Notes: a model not told the origin generated them from the sequence alone. A stretch of DNA of 64,000 nt from Salipiger aestuarii (GCF_003259905.1 NZ_QLMG01000025.1:1-64000), one strand, 5' to 3'; shown: positions 43,531 to 53,270, counted from the first letter of the stretch. Numbers and translations are program-made.

Positions 43531-44255
43531 GACTGTCGCTCCCGCGCCAGCAAGGCGCGCGCCCGGCGCGCCCGGATTTCCGTTTGCGTGCGCAGGAACA
43601 CCAGCGCGACGAACAGCAGCACAAACCCCGCGATGCAGACCAGCGCGGGGTACCAGAACACATCGGCCACGTTTTCCGCAGCATCCATCGACAGCGATGC
43701 GCCCTGGTGCAGCCCCTGATTCCAGAACAGCACCGCATAGCGCGACAGGATCGCGAACACCGATCCGACCAGGCACAGGATCGACGTCAGATCCGCCGCC
43801 GTATCGTCGTTTTCGATGGCCGACCACAGCGCCATGTAGCCAAGGTAGAACAGGAACAGCACAAGGAACGAGGTCAGCCGCGGGTCCCACGCCCACCAGG
43901 TGCCCCACATCGGCTGGCCCCACAGCGCCCCGGTCGCCAGAGCGATCACCGTGAACGTCGCCCCCACCGGCGCCGCCGCGCGCGCCGCAAGGGCGGACAC
44001 ATGGTGGCGCCGTATAATCCAGATGAGCGAGGCGACCAGCATCATTGCCCAGGCGTTGATCGCCATCATCGCCGCTGGAACGTGGATGTAGAAAATCTTG
44101 ACCGTGCTGCCCTGGCGGTAGTCGTCGGGGGTAAAGAAGACCCCCCAGATCAGCCCCGTCACCAGACATATCGCCGCCCCCGCCGCGATCCACGGCAGGA
44201 CAAGATCCGTCGTGCGGATGAACTTTACGGGGTTGGCGTATTCCCAGATCGACAT
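43527..44255 (-). CDS. ccmC: Haem ABC transporter permease CcmC
   Basis: A 242-residue six-helix membrane protein with the tryptophan-rich haem-handling motif MWGTWWAWDPRLTS and flanking haem-ligand histidines (KIFYIHVPAAMMA and LFWNQGLHQGASLS). It loads haem onto CcmE. The start at 44255 (MSIWEYANP) is typical; an upstream GTG/ATG at 44282 adds nine residues. It is separated from ccmA-ccmB by two unrelated genes, unlike the usual ccmABC order. Confidence 0.94.
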   Translation of the reverse strand: MSIWEYANPVKFIRTTDLVLPWIAAGAAICLVTGLIWGVFFTPDDYRQGSTVKIFYIHVPAAMMAINAWAMMLVASLIWIIRRHHVSALAARAAAPVGATFTVIALATGALWGQPMWGTWWAWDPRLTSFLVLFLFYLGYMALWSAIENDDTAADLTSILCLVGSVFAILSRYAVLFWNQGLHQGASLSMDAAENVADVFWYPALVCIAGFVLLFVALVFLRTQTEIRARRARALLARERQS

Positions 44256-44368
44256 GCGGCTGACCCTATCGCTGACTGGCACGGGTTACACCCAAAAAAA
44301 GAACGGGGGGCAAGCCCTTCCAGGGCCCCGCGACATCGCGTCCGCGCCTGGTCCCGCGCGCCACCCGG

Positions 44369-44890
44369 TCAGGGCAGCGGCGCGCCGGTCTGGACGGCGG
44401 CAAGGGTATCCAGCAGCCGAACCTCGACGCGACGGAACGCGGCGAGCGCGGCGTTCTCCGGATGGGTGAACATCTTCATCACGCTGCCCTCGACCGCCAC
44501 AAGGTTGGCGCAACCCGGCAAGTCCAGCCCGATGTAACTGACCTGTGCATCCGCCACCGGAAGACCGCCAAGCGCGGCGCCCAGCGCCCCGGCGTCGAGC
44601 CTGGCAAACCCCTGATCGGTGACAAAGGTCAGCAGGTCGGAAAACGCTTGCGCGCTCAGCCGGTCCTGCCGTTGCTCCAAATCGGTGCGCACGGTGACCG
44701 CGCCATTCGCGTGGACGGCCACCAGAGGCGGGGTTCTTGGCGCGCCCTCGCCCGTGATGTCCAGAAACAGCACGACGGATGTGTCCGAGCTTAGGGTCGG
44801 CGCGGGGCAATCGGCCGCCAGCGTCCCGCCCCAGACCGCGCAGACCGCCCCGGCCCAAAACGACAGCCGGCGCGCGGCGACGCGGCTCAC
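44369..44890 (-). CDS. Hypothetical secreted protein coupled to the metalloprotease
   Basis: A 173-residue protein of unknown family. A signal peptide is visible (RRLSFWAGAVCAVWGGTLAA), followed by Cys28 in ADCPAPT and a second Cys in LPGCANLVAVEG. Segments VVLFLDITGEGAPRTPP and LVAVHANGAVTVRTDLEQRQ suggest a small beta-rich fold. Its start overlaps the protease stop by 4 bp, so a partner or inhibitor role with the protease is possible; that is inference from position. Confidence 0.65.
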   Translation of the reverse strand: MSRVAARRLSFWAGAVCAVWGGTLAADCPAPTLSSDTSVVLFLDITGEGAPRTPPLVAVHANGAVTVRTDLEQRQDRLSAQAFSDLLTFVTDQGFARLDAGALGAALGGLPVADAQVSYIGLDLPGCANLVAVEGSVMKMFTHPENAALAAFRRVEVRLLDTLAAVQTGAPLP

Positions 44891-45822
44891 GCCCTGCGGC
44901 GGCGCAATCGCAGCGCGCCCAGCCCACCAAGACCGATCAACGACAGCCCCGCCCCTGCCGGAAGCGGCACGGCAGCCGCGGCGACGTCGGTGACGTAGGT
45001 GATATATCCCAGGTCCGCAAAGGACGCGACGGTCGTGCCCGACACGGTCGTCGCGGCAAAATCGTAGCCCAGCACCGAATTGGGCGTCGAAAACGGCGCG
45101 CCGATATATCCGGTCATGATGTCCGCCGCCCCGCCCGCGTAGTTGTCTTCAGCCCAGTGGCTGTTTGCCGTGCCCTGGCCGCCATCAAGATCAACCGGAA
45201 TGGACGACGCACCGGGGCCGAACTCGGCGTTGTAGACCGCAAGCCCGAACGCGCCGGTGTATTGGCCGCTGCCCGTGGTATAAAGGTTCTGCGTTCCCGC
45301 AAAGGCTCCGCCGTAAGTCGTGGTGTTCCACAGCGTCCCGAAGCCCAGCACATGCGCCATTTCGTGGACGATCACATCGAACAGCGTGCCGCCGCTGTAC
45401 ATCGCGGCAAGGTCGGCGGTGTCGAAATACATCAGACCGTGCGAGGCATAGGCATATTCCGACGCGCCCGCGTACACCGAAATACTGGTCGGCCCCGCCG
45501 CCCCGAGCGTGCCGCCCGCGCCGTCGATGCCGGTGCCCACGGCGATGATCGTCAACGCATTGATCGCCAGATCGTGACGGTTGCCCAGCACCATCGTTTC
45601 CCAGAACGATTTGGCCTGCTGGAACACCGATTGCAGGTCTGAAGACAGGGTTTCGCTGTCCGTGCTGCCGTTGCCGTCAAAGTCGACCTCACTGTCGAAA
45701 TCGAGCACGATGTTGAACGGGTTCCCGATGCCGGAGTAGGTGGCCGCTGAGGCGAGTGCAGGCAGCCCGAGCCCGGCGGCGACAAGGGTCGTTGCAAGGC
45801 CAAATCGTCGAGCGTCGCTCAT
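44887..45822 (-). CDS. Secreted leishmanolysin-like metalloprotease with VPLPA-CTERM signal
   Basis: A 311-residue exported metzincin. A signal peptide (FGLATTLVAAGLGLPALASA) precedes the mature chain. The zinc motif HEMAHVLGFG is at 153-162, the third His in SHWAEDN is near 222, and a Met-turn (ADIMTGY) is near 236. That order fits M8/leishmanolysin-type proteases. The last 27 residues are a VPLPA-CTERM sorting signal: VPLPAGAG, a hydrophobic helix and RLRRRRA, recognised by exosortase XrtD-type systems. No exosortase gene is visible here. The protease and next gene overlap by 4 bp and sit inside the ccm cluster. Confidence 0.85.
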   Translation of the reverse strand: MSDARRFGLATTLVAAGLGLPALASAATYSGIGNPFNIVLDFDSEVDFDGNGSTDSETLSSDLQSVFQQAKSFWETMVLGNRHDLAINALTIIAVGTGIDGAGGTLGAAGPTSISVYAGASEYAYASHGLMYFDTADLAAMYSGGTLFDVIVHEMAHVLGFGTLWNTTTYGGAFAGTQNLYTTGSGQYTGAFGLAVYNAEFGPGASSIPVDLDGGQGTANSHWAEDNYAGGAADIMTGYIGAPFSTPNSVLGYDFAATTVSGTTVASFADLGYITYVTDVAAAAVPLPAGAGLSLIGLGGLGALRLRRRRA

Positions 45823-45935
45823 TTGATCACATCCAGAACGCTGCGGTTGGCCTACAGCGTTAACGCCTCGGATCTCATCTGGCAACGAACTTGTGAACGC
45901 AGCAGCGCAGCAAATACAATGGTTTCCCCGTGCAT

Positions 45936-46592
45936 CTACCGCAGGTTTATGCGCAGGACGGCGGCGCTGGCGAACGGAAGAAGCGCGAGCGCCCCGGCGC
46001 TGATGCCGCCAAGCATCAGCAATGGGGTCTGAACCGCCAGCCCCTCGGCACCGCGTCGCGCCGCCTCGGCGCCAAAGATCAGCGTGGGCACATACAGCGG
46101 CAACACAAGAAGCGACATCAGCAGCCCGCCCCGTTTCAACCCCACGGTCAGCGCCGCGCCGAACGTGCCGATCACCGACAGCGCCGGCGTGCCCGCCACG
46201 AGCGATGCGAACAGCCACAGATAGCCCGGCGCGGGCAGGCTGAGCAGCACGCCCAGCAGCGGCGCGGCGATAACCAGCGGCAGACCTGTGGTGATCCAGT
46301 GGGCCAGCGCCTTGACGGTGACGATGCCTTCCATCGGCAGCGGCGCGGTGGCAAGCAGATCCAGCGAGCCATCCTCGCGATCCAGCGCAAAGATGCGGTC
46401 AAGCGACAGCAGGCAGGCCAGCAGCGCCCCGATCCACAGTACCCCCGGCGCGATGCGCGCCAGCAGCGCCGTTTCCGGCCCGACCCCAAAGGGCACCATG
46501 ACCGTGACGATCAGAAAGAACGCGAGCCCCAGGCCGAATCCCCCCCCCGCCCGCACCGCGAGCCGCAGGTCGCGCGCCAGCAGCGCGATCAC
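45936..46592 (-). CDS. ccmB: Haem exporter permease CcmB
   Basis: A 218-residue six-helix permease of the CcmAB ABC complex. Typical segments are [40 protein letters not shown] and [20 protein letters not shown]. With CcmA it hydrolyses ATP to release CcmE from CcmC. It overlaps ccmA by 4 bp. The downstream order breaks here: a protease gene follows instead of ccmC. Confidence 0.93.
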   Translation of the reverse strand: MIALLARDLRLAVRAGGGFGLGLAFFLIVTVMVPFGVGPETALLARIAPGVLWIGALLACLLSLDRIFALDREDGSLDLLATAPLPMEGIVTVKALAHWITTGLPLVIAAPLLGVLLSLPAPGYLWLFASLVAGTPALSVIGTFGAALTVGLKRGGLLMSLLVLPLYVPTLIFGAEAARRGAEGLAVQTPLLMLGGISAGALALLPFASAAVLRINLR

Positions 46593-47203
46593 AGGAACGC
46601 CTCGTCATGCGCGGCGGCGCGCGGCGCGGCCCTGAACGGCGTGACGTCCAGCAGCGCGGCTTCGGGGATGCACAGGTCGATATGGGTGGCGATGATCGCA
46701 GAGCCACCGCCGGCCAGATGCCCCCTCACGGCCCGCGCGAACAGCGCCACCGACGCCGCATCGAGCGACACGGTGGGTTCGTCCAGCACCCAGACCGGGC
46801 GCCCCGTCACCATCAGTCGCGCCAGGCCAAGGCGGCGTTTCTGCCCGGCGGACAGTGCCCCCGCAAGCCGGTCGTCCAGCCGGTCCAGATCGAAATCGCG
46901 CAAGGCCGAAGCAATGTCATGCCGACCGAACACATTGGCCCAGAACGTCAGGTTTTCCGTGACCGTCATCATCGCCTTGAGCCCATCGGAATGAGCGGCG
47001 TAGGCGATGCGATCCGCCGCCCCGTCGATCCGTCCGGACTGGGCCGGTTGCAGCCCGGCGACGGTGCGCAGGAGGGTGGTCTTGCCCGACCCGTTCGGCC
47101 CCCGCAGCACAAGCGCTTCGCCGGGGGCAAGATCGAAACTCACCCCTTCGAGCACCGGCACACCCCCGCGGGATACCGTAAGATCCGTCACGCTCAGCCT
47201 CAT
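46589..47203 (-). CDS. ccmA: Cytochrome c biogenesis ABC ATPase CcmA
   Basis: A 204-residue ABC ATPase: Walker [18 protein letters not shown], signature [15 protein letters not shown], Walker [13 protein letters not shown], and THIDL switch His. The start at 47203 ([10 protein letters not shown]) fits the family; the frame is open further upstream through noncoding sequence. It heads the ccmA-ccmB pair. Confidence 0.94.
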   Translation of the reverse strand: MRLSVTDLTVSRGGVPVLEGVSFDLAPGEALVLRGPNGSGKTTLLRTVAGLQPAQSGRIDGAADRIAYAAHSDGLKAMMTVTENLTFWANVFGRHDIASALRDFDLDRLDDRLAGALSAGQKRRLGLARLMVTGRPVWVLDEPTVSLDAASVALFARAVRGHLAGGGSAIIATHIDLCIPEAALLDVTPFRAAPRAAAHDEAFL

Positions 47204-47399
47204 GCCCGATGGGATAGCCCGAAGCCCTTGCAGGGGAAAGCGGTTAAACCGTCGCGCCCGGTCGCAAGATCGCGTCGCAAGTCCGGCCAACAGGGCACTG
47301 CCCGTGCCACATGCACCCGCCCGCGATACCCGCGGCAAGAACAGACGGGCGCTGCCCCGCGCGATCCCGCGTGTGTATCGACCCGCCGGTGTGCGGCGC

Positions 47400-47753
47400 C
47401 TAGACCGGAAGCGCGGCAAGCGCGACGCGGCGTCCTTCGCCAAGCAGCACATTGTAGGTGCGGCACGCCGAGGGCGTGTTCATGACCTCGACCCCGACGC
47501 CCGCGCTTGCCAGCCGGTCTGTCAACGTCTTTGGCAGGTAGGTCATTTCAGCCCCGGTGCCGACAAAGATCACGTCCACGTCGGGCACAAGACGCAACAG
47601 CGCGTCTTCGTCGTGCAACCCGCCCCAGGCGACCGAACCTTCGTTTGCAAGACAGATCGGCCCGTGCATCGGGCGCCCGGCCACCCGGAAAAACCCCGGA
47701 CCATAGCCATCGACCGGCTGCGCCGTGCCGAAGCTGGTTTCGTTCATCTGCAT
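47400..47753 (-). CDS. Mth938-like (DUF498/NDUFAF3) protein
   Basis: A 117-residue single-domain protein: [38 protein letters not shown] and [20 protein letters not shown] are typical of the Mth938/NDUFAF3 fold. Mitochondrial NDUFAF3 assists complex I assembly; bacterial function is unclear. It lies upstream of ccmA on the same strand and just downstream of a truncated gene end. Confidence 0.85.
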   Translation of the reverse strand: MQMNETSFGTAQPVDGYGPGFFRVAGRPMHGPICLANEGSVAWGGLHDEDALLRLVPDVDVIFVGTGAEMTYLPKTLTDRLASAGVGVEVMNTPSACRTYNVLLGEGRRVALAALPV

Positions 47754-47762
47754 GGTTGTCCC

Positions 47763-47940
47763 CTAGTCCCATACCGGCAATCCCAGCAAGATCGCCGCAA
47801 CGATGATCAGATAGGCCAGAGCACGGTACCCCTCCTCCCGTGCCGGATCGAACAGAGCCTGACCCAGTTTCGTACCCGCAGCATACTGCAGAAGCCCGAC
47901 AAAACCAAGACGCTTGGACAGCTGTGACCCGTCAGAAACA
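47763..47940 (-). pseudogene. C-terminal remnant of a membrane protein
   Basis: On the minus strand an open stretch without a start codon ends at 47763, 9 bp before the Mth938-like gene. It reads LSKRLGFVGLLQYAAGTKLG, then FDPAREEGYRALAYLIIVAA and ILLGLPVWD. One hydrophobic helix is visible. The frame is closed by a stop near 47943, so only the last 55 or so residues of a gene remain. SecF is the neighbour I would expect from memory of gene order in relatives, but I cannot confirm that identity from this fragment. Confidence 0.45.
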
Positions 47941-48118
47941 CCCCTTCAGAAACACCGGAACACCGCGCCAATATCCGTCGTCAGCTGTCGTCAGGCGTCA
48001 GCAGCCGTCACGGCCCTGTAAACAAGAGCTGTGAAAGGCTCAAAGCCGGGGCTTGGGCGGTTGGGTCAAGGCAGCGTCCGCGTCACGATAACGGGGCGCG
48101 CGCGCTTACTGGAATCCC

Positions 48119-49288
48119 GGCTCTGTTGCATAAACCTGGTGAGGGATTCCTGTCGTGAATCCAGCGTGGTAGCTGGACGACATGAGCAGACCCACGCCCC
48201 CAACCTACAAGACCGGGAACTGGCCGGCCTGTAACGAAGCGCTCAAGCGCCGTGGCTCGCTGACGATCTGGTTTGACCCAGAGAGGATACGGCATGCTGC
48301 GCCGACCGGCAAACGCGGCCGACAGCAAACCTGCAGCGATACCGCCGTCCAGACATGCCTGACGATGAAGGTGCTGTTGGGCATGGCGGCACGGCAGACG
48401 ACCGGGTGCGTCGAGAGCCTGCTGAGGCTGATCGGTTTGAACTGGGCGGTGCCCGACTTCAGCACGCTGTCGCACCGCCAAAAGACGCTGGCCGTGAACA
48501 TCCCGTATCGTGGCTCCAACGGCCCACTGGGCCTTCTGATCCCCGCCTGGGCATTGCTGCGCAATACCCTGCCGGGCAGCGGATCAGTGCCGACATCAAG
48601 GCCGAGGGCGAAGGCGAGTGGCACGCCCGCAAGCATGGTGGTGCCAAACGGTGTCTATGGCGGAAGATCCATCTTGGGATTGACGAGAAAACCCTGGAAG
48701 TCCGCGCCGTCCACTGCCCGGCGGGCGATTTGCATGGCAAATCTGCCGAGAGGGGAGATTACCGGGACCCCCATCGGTGATGCGCCGATCCTGCCCGATC
48801 TGCTCAGCCAGATCCCGGCGGACGAGGCGATCGGCAGCGTCACCGCAGACGGTGCCCATGATACCCGCAAATGCCACGACGCCATCCTCTGCCCGGCAGT
48901 GCATGTTTACATGCACAAGAGGGGCTGACCGCAGGGCGAATGCCGTCATCCCACCCCGCAAAAACGCCAAGCCGTGGAAGACCGTCACCGCGGTGCCGTG
49001 GCCAGAAACGAGGCCCTGCGAGCCTCAAGATACCTCGGTCGCGCGATCTGGCGAAACTGGAGAGGATACCACCGCCAAAGCCGCGCCGAAACCAAGATGC
49101 ACTGCGTCAAACTGCTGGGGCAACGCCTCATGGCGCGTGACTTCGACCGACAGATCGCCGACATCAAGGTGCGCATCGCCGTCATGAACGGCTACACCGC
49201 CCTTGGCGTTCCTGTCACACAAGCCGTGAGATCAATCCGTCCGGGGAAAGGGGAACCTCGGATATTACAAGCTTTGTGCAACAGAGCC
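48119..49288 (+). mobile_element. Degenerate IS5-family insertion sequence
   Basis: GGCTCTGTTGCA at 48119-48130 and its complement at 49277-49288 are matching terminal repeats of IS5-family elements, giving a 1170-bp element. The bases outside the two ends do not match (left flank TGGAATCCC, right flank ATGTATCAC), so no target duplication survives. The element lies exactly between two truncated genes, which suggests a deletion or recombination between IS copies. Confidence 0.85.
48182..49230 (+). pseudogene. IS5-family transposase, multiply frameshifted
   Basis: The transposase must be read in at least three segments. The start (MSRPTPPTYKTGNWPACNEA to VPDFSTLSHRQKTLAV) is in one frame. From about 48590, KAEGEGEWHARKHGGAKRCL and RKIHLGIDEKTLEVRAVHCP follow in a second, then LPDLLSQIPADEAIGSVTAD returns to the first, and the end (GAVARNEALRASRYLGRAIW) is in a third. 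The first catalytic Asp region, normally DSTGIK, reads ISADIK, a local deletion or substitution. The element cannot encode active transposase. Confidence 0.85.
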
Positions 49289-49959
49289 ATGTATCACGAC
49301 AAGCTTCTTTCGCCCCCGATGAAACTGGCCTTCACCTAGATTCAACCGCGTCATTCATAGATGCTGACGATCCATTCTTGATGGCGATACTGAACTCCAA
49401 AGTCTTCTGGTTTGTTCTGTCTGCGCTCCCCCCTCTGGCCCAAGGCGGTCATCGCAGAAAAAAGAACCGATATATTGAAAAAGTAACCATTCCAAGCGCG
49501 GCCAAAGCTACCAGAGACACGCTTGCCGCGCAGGTTGAAAGGTGTCGCAACCGGGCCCGACAGCGGTTGAAGCTGCAAACTGCCCTGACCCGCCGCATCC
49601 CGGACCTCTGCCCGCCTGGCCGGGCCCTCAAGCTGATCAACAAGCTTAGGGAATGGTGAAGCATGCCAAACTTCGCGGCCTTCCGCGCCGAGGTGAAAAA
49701 GGTCTTCAAGGCCGATATCCCCCTTGCCGATCGTTCCGATTGGGAAGACTCGATCAATCGCGACCGCGCCGAAACCCTGCGTCTGAGCGCCGAAATCACC
49801 CAGGCCGAAGCCCGGATCGAGAGCATCGTCTACGACCTGTTTGACCTGACCGAAGACGAAATCGCGTTGTTGGATGCGGCGGTCCAGCCCCTCTGTCGGC
49901 AAAATCTCTTCCCGGTTCAACACGCGGCGCGGCAACAGCCAAGCCACGCCGCGCGTTGA
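49289..49959 (+). pseudogene. C-terminal remnant of an Eco57I-like restriction-modification enzyme
   Basis: Directly after the IS end the frame reads FAPDETGLHLDSTASFIDAD, then PFLMAILNSKVFWFVLSALP and GGHRRKKNRYIEKVTIP. This is the TaqI-like specificity domain of type IIG enzymes and methylase subunits. At 49657-49659 an in-frame TGA interrupts KLREW; the same frame resumes with FAAFRAEVKKVFKADIPLAD and ESIVYDLFDLTEDEIALLDA, the usual C-terminal end of such proteins. A TGG to TGA change is the simplest explanation. The methylase and nuclease parts are absent. Confidence 0.75.
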
Positions 49960-50123
49960 TTTCCCAGACTTGATCCCGGTCCGGGACGGAGGGGCGGAAC
50001 CGACCTGCCCTCTGCCCGGTTCCAGAAGAGTTTCCCGCCCCGAAACGGGCTTCCCAGCGCTCAGAACCGCGTTTCAACCCTTGTTTACAAGGAATTCCGC
50101 GCGCGCGTGCTCGGGCAGGTACC

Positions 50124-50735
50124 TTAGACACCGGGAACTCCGGCCAGCCAGGCCACCACCTCTGCCAGTTGTTGCGTCATCGCGTCATCGAACGCGGGCA
50201 CGATCAGCTCCGCCGAGGTGTCCGCCACGGTCCGTGTCGTGCTGAACCCGCGCGACGAAACGACCCGCCCGTCCTGGCCGTCGATCAGGCTCAGGGTGGT
50301 GCGCATCACAACCGTCACAGCTTCGGGCGTGACCTCGGCATGAAAGGCTTGCAGATCGGTCAGCAGCAGGTAATCCGGCGTCGGCCCCGTTCCAGCCGCG
50401 CTGACCAGCGCGAAGCCGCCCGAATTGGCAAGCGAGCGCACCAGAAGCAACTGCACATGCTCGGTTGCCGCGTCGATCCAGCGGGCGTCTGGCAGCGACT
50501 GGATCTGCAAGGGAGTCGGTTTGATCACGATGCGGTCGCTTGTCAGCGCGCCTGTCGCGGTCGGCAAGGCGATTTCCAGCACACGCCGCCCGCGCGGCAC
50601 CGCCACCGAGCCCGCGGGCAGCGCGCTCAGCTCGTAGGTTTCCAGCGGCGTCGATGCGGTCTGAAGGCTGGACAGGGCCGAACAGCCCGTCAACAGCGTC
50701 AGACCCAGCCCGATCAGTGCAAGGCGCAGTGTCAT
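50124..50735 (-). CDS. ABC-type transport auxiliary lipoprotein (PqiC/MlaC-like partner)
   Basis: A 203-residue lipoprotein with lipobox LLTGC (Cys18). The domain is the ABC_trans_aux/DUF330 fold: RRVLEIALPTATGALTSDRI, then a region with ARWIDAATEHVQLLLVRSL. In Mla/Pqi systems this protein sits in the outer membrane or periplasm and accepts lipids from the MCE protein. It lies 6 bp after the MCE gene, the last member of the operon. Confidence 0.85.
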   Translation of the reverse strand: MTLRLALIGLGLTLLTGCSALSSLQTASTPLETYELSALPAGSVAVPRGRRVLEIALPTATGALTSDRIVIKPTPLQIQSLPDARWIDAATEHVQLLLVRSLANSGGFALVSAAGTGPTPDYLLLTDLQAFHAEVTPEAVTVVMRTTLSLIDGQDGRVVSSRGFSTTRTVADTSAELIVPAFDDAMTQQLAEVVAWLAGVPGV

Positions 50736-50741
50736 GTTCGT

Positions 50742-52484
50742 CTATCTCCTGAATTCGGGGATGGTATTGCCGAAAAAGAACCGCGCCGGATCGCGCTCCA
50801 TCTTCTTGGTCAGTTGTTCCAGCCGATAGACCAGTTGCTGGGCCTCGCGGGCGAATTTGGTAAATTCAGGCAGCCCGATTTGTGCAAAGCTCTGGATCGG
50901 CGGCGTGCTTGCGGTGACGGTCGTGTCGATATTGCGCACCACCGCCAGGGCCCGGCCGATGACATCGCGCAGATCGGAGGTGATCGCGGGCAGATCTTGC
51001 GCCAGGGCAGCCATCGTCGTTTCAAACTGTCCGGCGGCGGTGCGCACATCGGTGATCGCCGGCCCGAGATCGGTACCCAGGATCGTGTCGGCCCTGGCAA
51101 AGGCATCGCGGGCCACATCCAGCGTCGCTTCGGTGGTGCCAAGCGCGCGATCGAGATTGGCAAAGCTGCGGCTGGCATCCGCAAGGGTCCGCGTCGCCGC
51201 CTGCACCGCCGTCTCGCCGCTTGCGACCAGCGGGTCAAGCCGCGTGGTGAACCCGGTGATGTCGCCTGCGACCTGATCGACCGCTGACGTCACGCTGGCG
51301 ACCGCCCGTCGCACATCGGCCAGGATGGCGGGAACATCGTCTTGCAGCATGCGATCCATGCGCGCGATGGTCTGCTGCGCCGATTTCAGCGTGGCGCGGG
51401 CATCCGCCACCAGTGCGGTGCCCTCGCCGTCCACCAGCCCCTGCACGCTTCCCGAGGCGCCCTGCACCGCGGCGAGCGAGGCGCGCGCTTCGGCCAGCGT
51501 CAGATCGAGGTTGGCAATCGTCGGTTCAAGCTGGGCAAACCGTTGCGTCGCCGCATCGGCGGTACCGCCCATCTGCGCCAGCACGGTATCCAGCTGCGTG
51601 CGCAGGTCGGTGACGGCGGTTTCGATGGACAGGATGGCCGATGACAGCTGGTCCGCCAGGGGCGGCACGCGCGTCTGCACAAGGCTGTCGACGTCGCCGA
51701 TGGTCTTTTCCGCCGCGGCGAACGCGCCGGTGGCGGATTTCATCGTCGGTTCGATCTCGGCGATCGCCAGCTTGGCCACGTCCAGCGTGTCGTTGATCTT
51801 GACCAGCGAGGTCTGCACGGTGGTTCCGATGTCATCCAGACGCCCGGTGAATTTTGAAATCTCGGCGGTGCCATCGGACACGGTGCGCGAAATATCGGAA
51901 AAATCAGACAGCGCGGTTTCCAGCTTGCCGGAGGCGCTTTCAAGGTTGCGCAACGTGGTGGCGACCGATTGCTGGTTTTCCGGCCCCAGAAAGCTGCGGA
52001 TCTCGCGGATGGCACCGACCGCTTCTGCCACCAGATCGGGGGCGTCTTCGGTCAGGGCCTGAATGACAGACCGTTCCGAGGGGATCAGCGGGATGTCGGC
52101 CGCGTCACTTGCGTCGAGCAAAAGCGGCGCCTCCGGGCTTCCCCCGCTCAGGGACACAAAGGCCACCCCCGTCACGCCCTGCGAATTGAGCTGGGCGGTG
52201 GTGTCGGTCTTGATCGGCGTGCCCGCCGCGACCTCGATGCGCACCCGTACCTTGCTGGGATCGGTGTCATCCAGACCCAGCCCGATGACCTGCCCCACCG
52301 ACAGGCCGTTGTAGCGCACGTCCCCCGCCATGCCCAACCCCGAGACATCGTCGAACAGCACCTCGTACCAGGCATACTGGCGGTCGATCTCGACCTTGGC
52401 GAACCACACAAGCAGCCCCAAGAGCCCAAGGACCCCCAGAACCGTCACGGCGCCGATCAGCACGAAATTGGCTTTGGTTTCCAT
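50742..52484 (-). CDS. MCE-domain protein MlaD-like, long form
   Basis: A 580-residue protein: N-terminal membrane anchor (FVLIGAVTVLGVLGLLGLLV), an MCE domain at about 40-120 (DVSGLGMAGDVRYNGLSVGQ, GVTGVAFVSLSGG), then a very long helical tail with repeated AQLDTVLAQ- and TLADASRSF-type segments. This long coiled tail is typical of alphaproteobacterial MCE proteins, which form a lipid tunnel across the periplasm; E. coli MlaD has only about 180 residues. It overlaps no neighbour but has short 6-bp gaps on both sides. Confidence 0.88.
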   Translation of the reverse strand: METKANFVLIGAVTVLGVLGLLGLLVWFAKVEIDRQYAWYEVLFDDVSGLGMAGDVRYNGLSVGQVIGLGLDDTDPSKVRVRIEVAAGTPIKTDTTAQLNSQGVTGVAFVSLSGGSPEAPLLLDASDAADIPLIPSERSVIQALTEDAPDLVAEAVGAIREIRSFLGPENQQSVATTLRNLESASGKLETALSDFSDISRTVSDGTAEISKFTGRLDDIGTTVQTSLVKINDTLDVAKLAIAEIEPTMKSATGAFAAAEKTIGDVDSLVQTRVPPLADQLSSAILSIETAVTDLRTQLDTVLAQMGGTADAATQRFAQLEPTIANLDLTLAEARASLAAVQGASGSVQGLVDGEGTALVADARATLKSAQQTIARMDRMLQDDVPAILADVRRAVASVTSAVDQVAGDITGFTTRLDPLVASGETAVQAATRTLADASRSFANLDRALGTTEATLDVARDAFARADTILGTDLGPAITDVRTAAGQFETTMAALAQDLPAITSDLRDVIGRALAVVRNIDTTVTASTPPIQSFAQIGLPEFTKFAREAQQLVYRLEQLTKKMERDPARFFFGNTIPEFRR

Positions 52485-52490
52485 CCGGTG

Positions 52491-53270
52491 TCAATCCTCG
52501 GCTATGCCGGCCGCCCGCGCGCGGGGGCCGTGGAAATATTCGTGTACCCAGGGCTGATCGACCTTCAACATGTCTTTCATGGTTCCCGTGACAAGGACGC
52601 GCTGTTCGGCCAGAACCGCGATGCGGTCGCAAATCGCGTGCAGGCTGTCCAGATCGTGGGTCACCATGAACACGGTCAGCCCCAACGTCATTTGCAGCTT
52701 TTTTATCAGCGCATCGAAGGCCGACGCCCCGATCGGGTCCAGCCCGGCGGTGGGTTCGTCCAGAAAGACGATCTCGGGGTCGAGTGCAAGGGCACGGGCC
52801 AGACCGGCGCGTTTGCGCATCCCCCCCGAAAGCTCGGACGGATACTTGTCGCAGGCGTTCGGCGGCAAGCCCACCATCGAAATCTTGAGTTCGGCCAGCG
52901 CGACCCGCGTTCTGGCGGACAGGGTCGTCTGTTCGCGCAACGGCACCTCGACATTTTCGCGCACGGTCAGCGATGAAAACAGCGCGCCGTCCTGAAACAT
53001 CACCCCCCAACGCTGCTCGATCTTCTGGCGCCGGTCATCCGGGGCGTGCAGCATGTCGGTGCCCAGCACGGTGACGCTGCCGGCGCGCGGGCGCAACAGA
53101 CCGACGATCGAACGCAGCAGCACCGACTTGCCGGTCCCTGACCCTCCGACCACGCCCAGTACCTCGCCCCGGCGCACATCCAGATCCAGGCCATCATGCA
53201 CCACATGGCTGCCGAACTGGTTGCGCAGGTCGCGCACCTGAATAATGGCATCGCCCGGCTGCGCCATCAC
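52491..53270 (-). CDS. Mla-type ABC ATPase
   Basis: A 259-residue ATPase of the MlaF family. Walker A GGSGTGKSVLLRSIVGLLRP, signature LSGGMRKRAGLARALALDPE and Walker B IVFLDEPTAGLDP are complete, followed by MVTHDLDSLHAICDRIAVL. The charged C-terminal extension fits MlaF-like proteins. It drives lipid movement by the MlaE permease. It overlaps mlaE by 4 bp. Confidence 0.92.
   Translation of the reverse strand: MMAQPGDAIIQVRDLRNQFGSHVVHDGLDLDVRRGEVLGVVGGSGTGKSVLLRSIVGLLRPRAGSVTVLGTDMLHAPDDRRQKIEQRWGVMFQDGALFSSLTVRENVEVPLREQTTLSARTRVALAELKISMVGLPPNACDKYPSELSGGMRKRAGLARALALDPEIVFLDEPTAGLDPIGASAFDALIKKLQMTLGLTVFMVTHDLDSLHAICDRIAVLAEQRVLVTGTMKDMLKVDQPWVHEYFHGPRARAAGIAED

Noticed and set aside
48110-49297. 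Target-site duplication of the IS5-family element
   Set aside because: Nine bases on either side of the terminal repeats do not match, and no shorter convincing duplication is seen.
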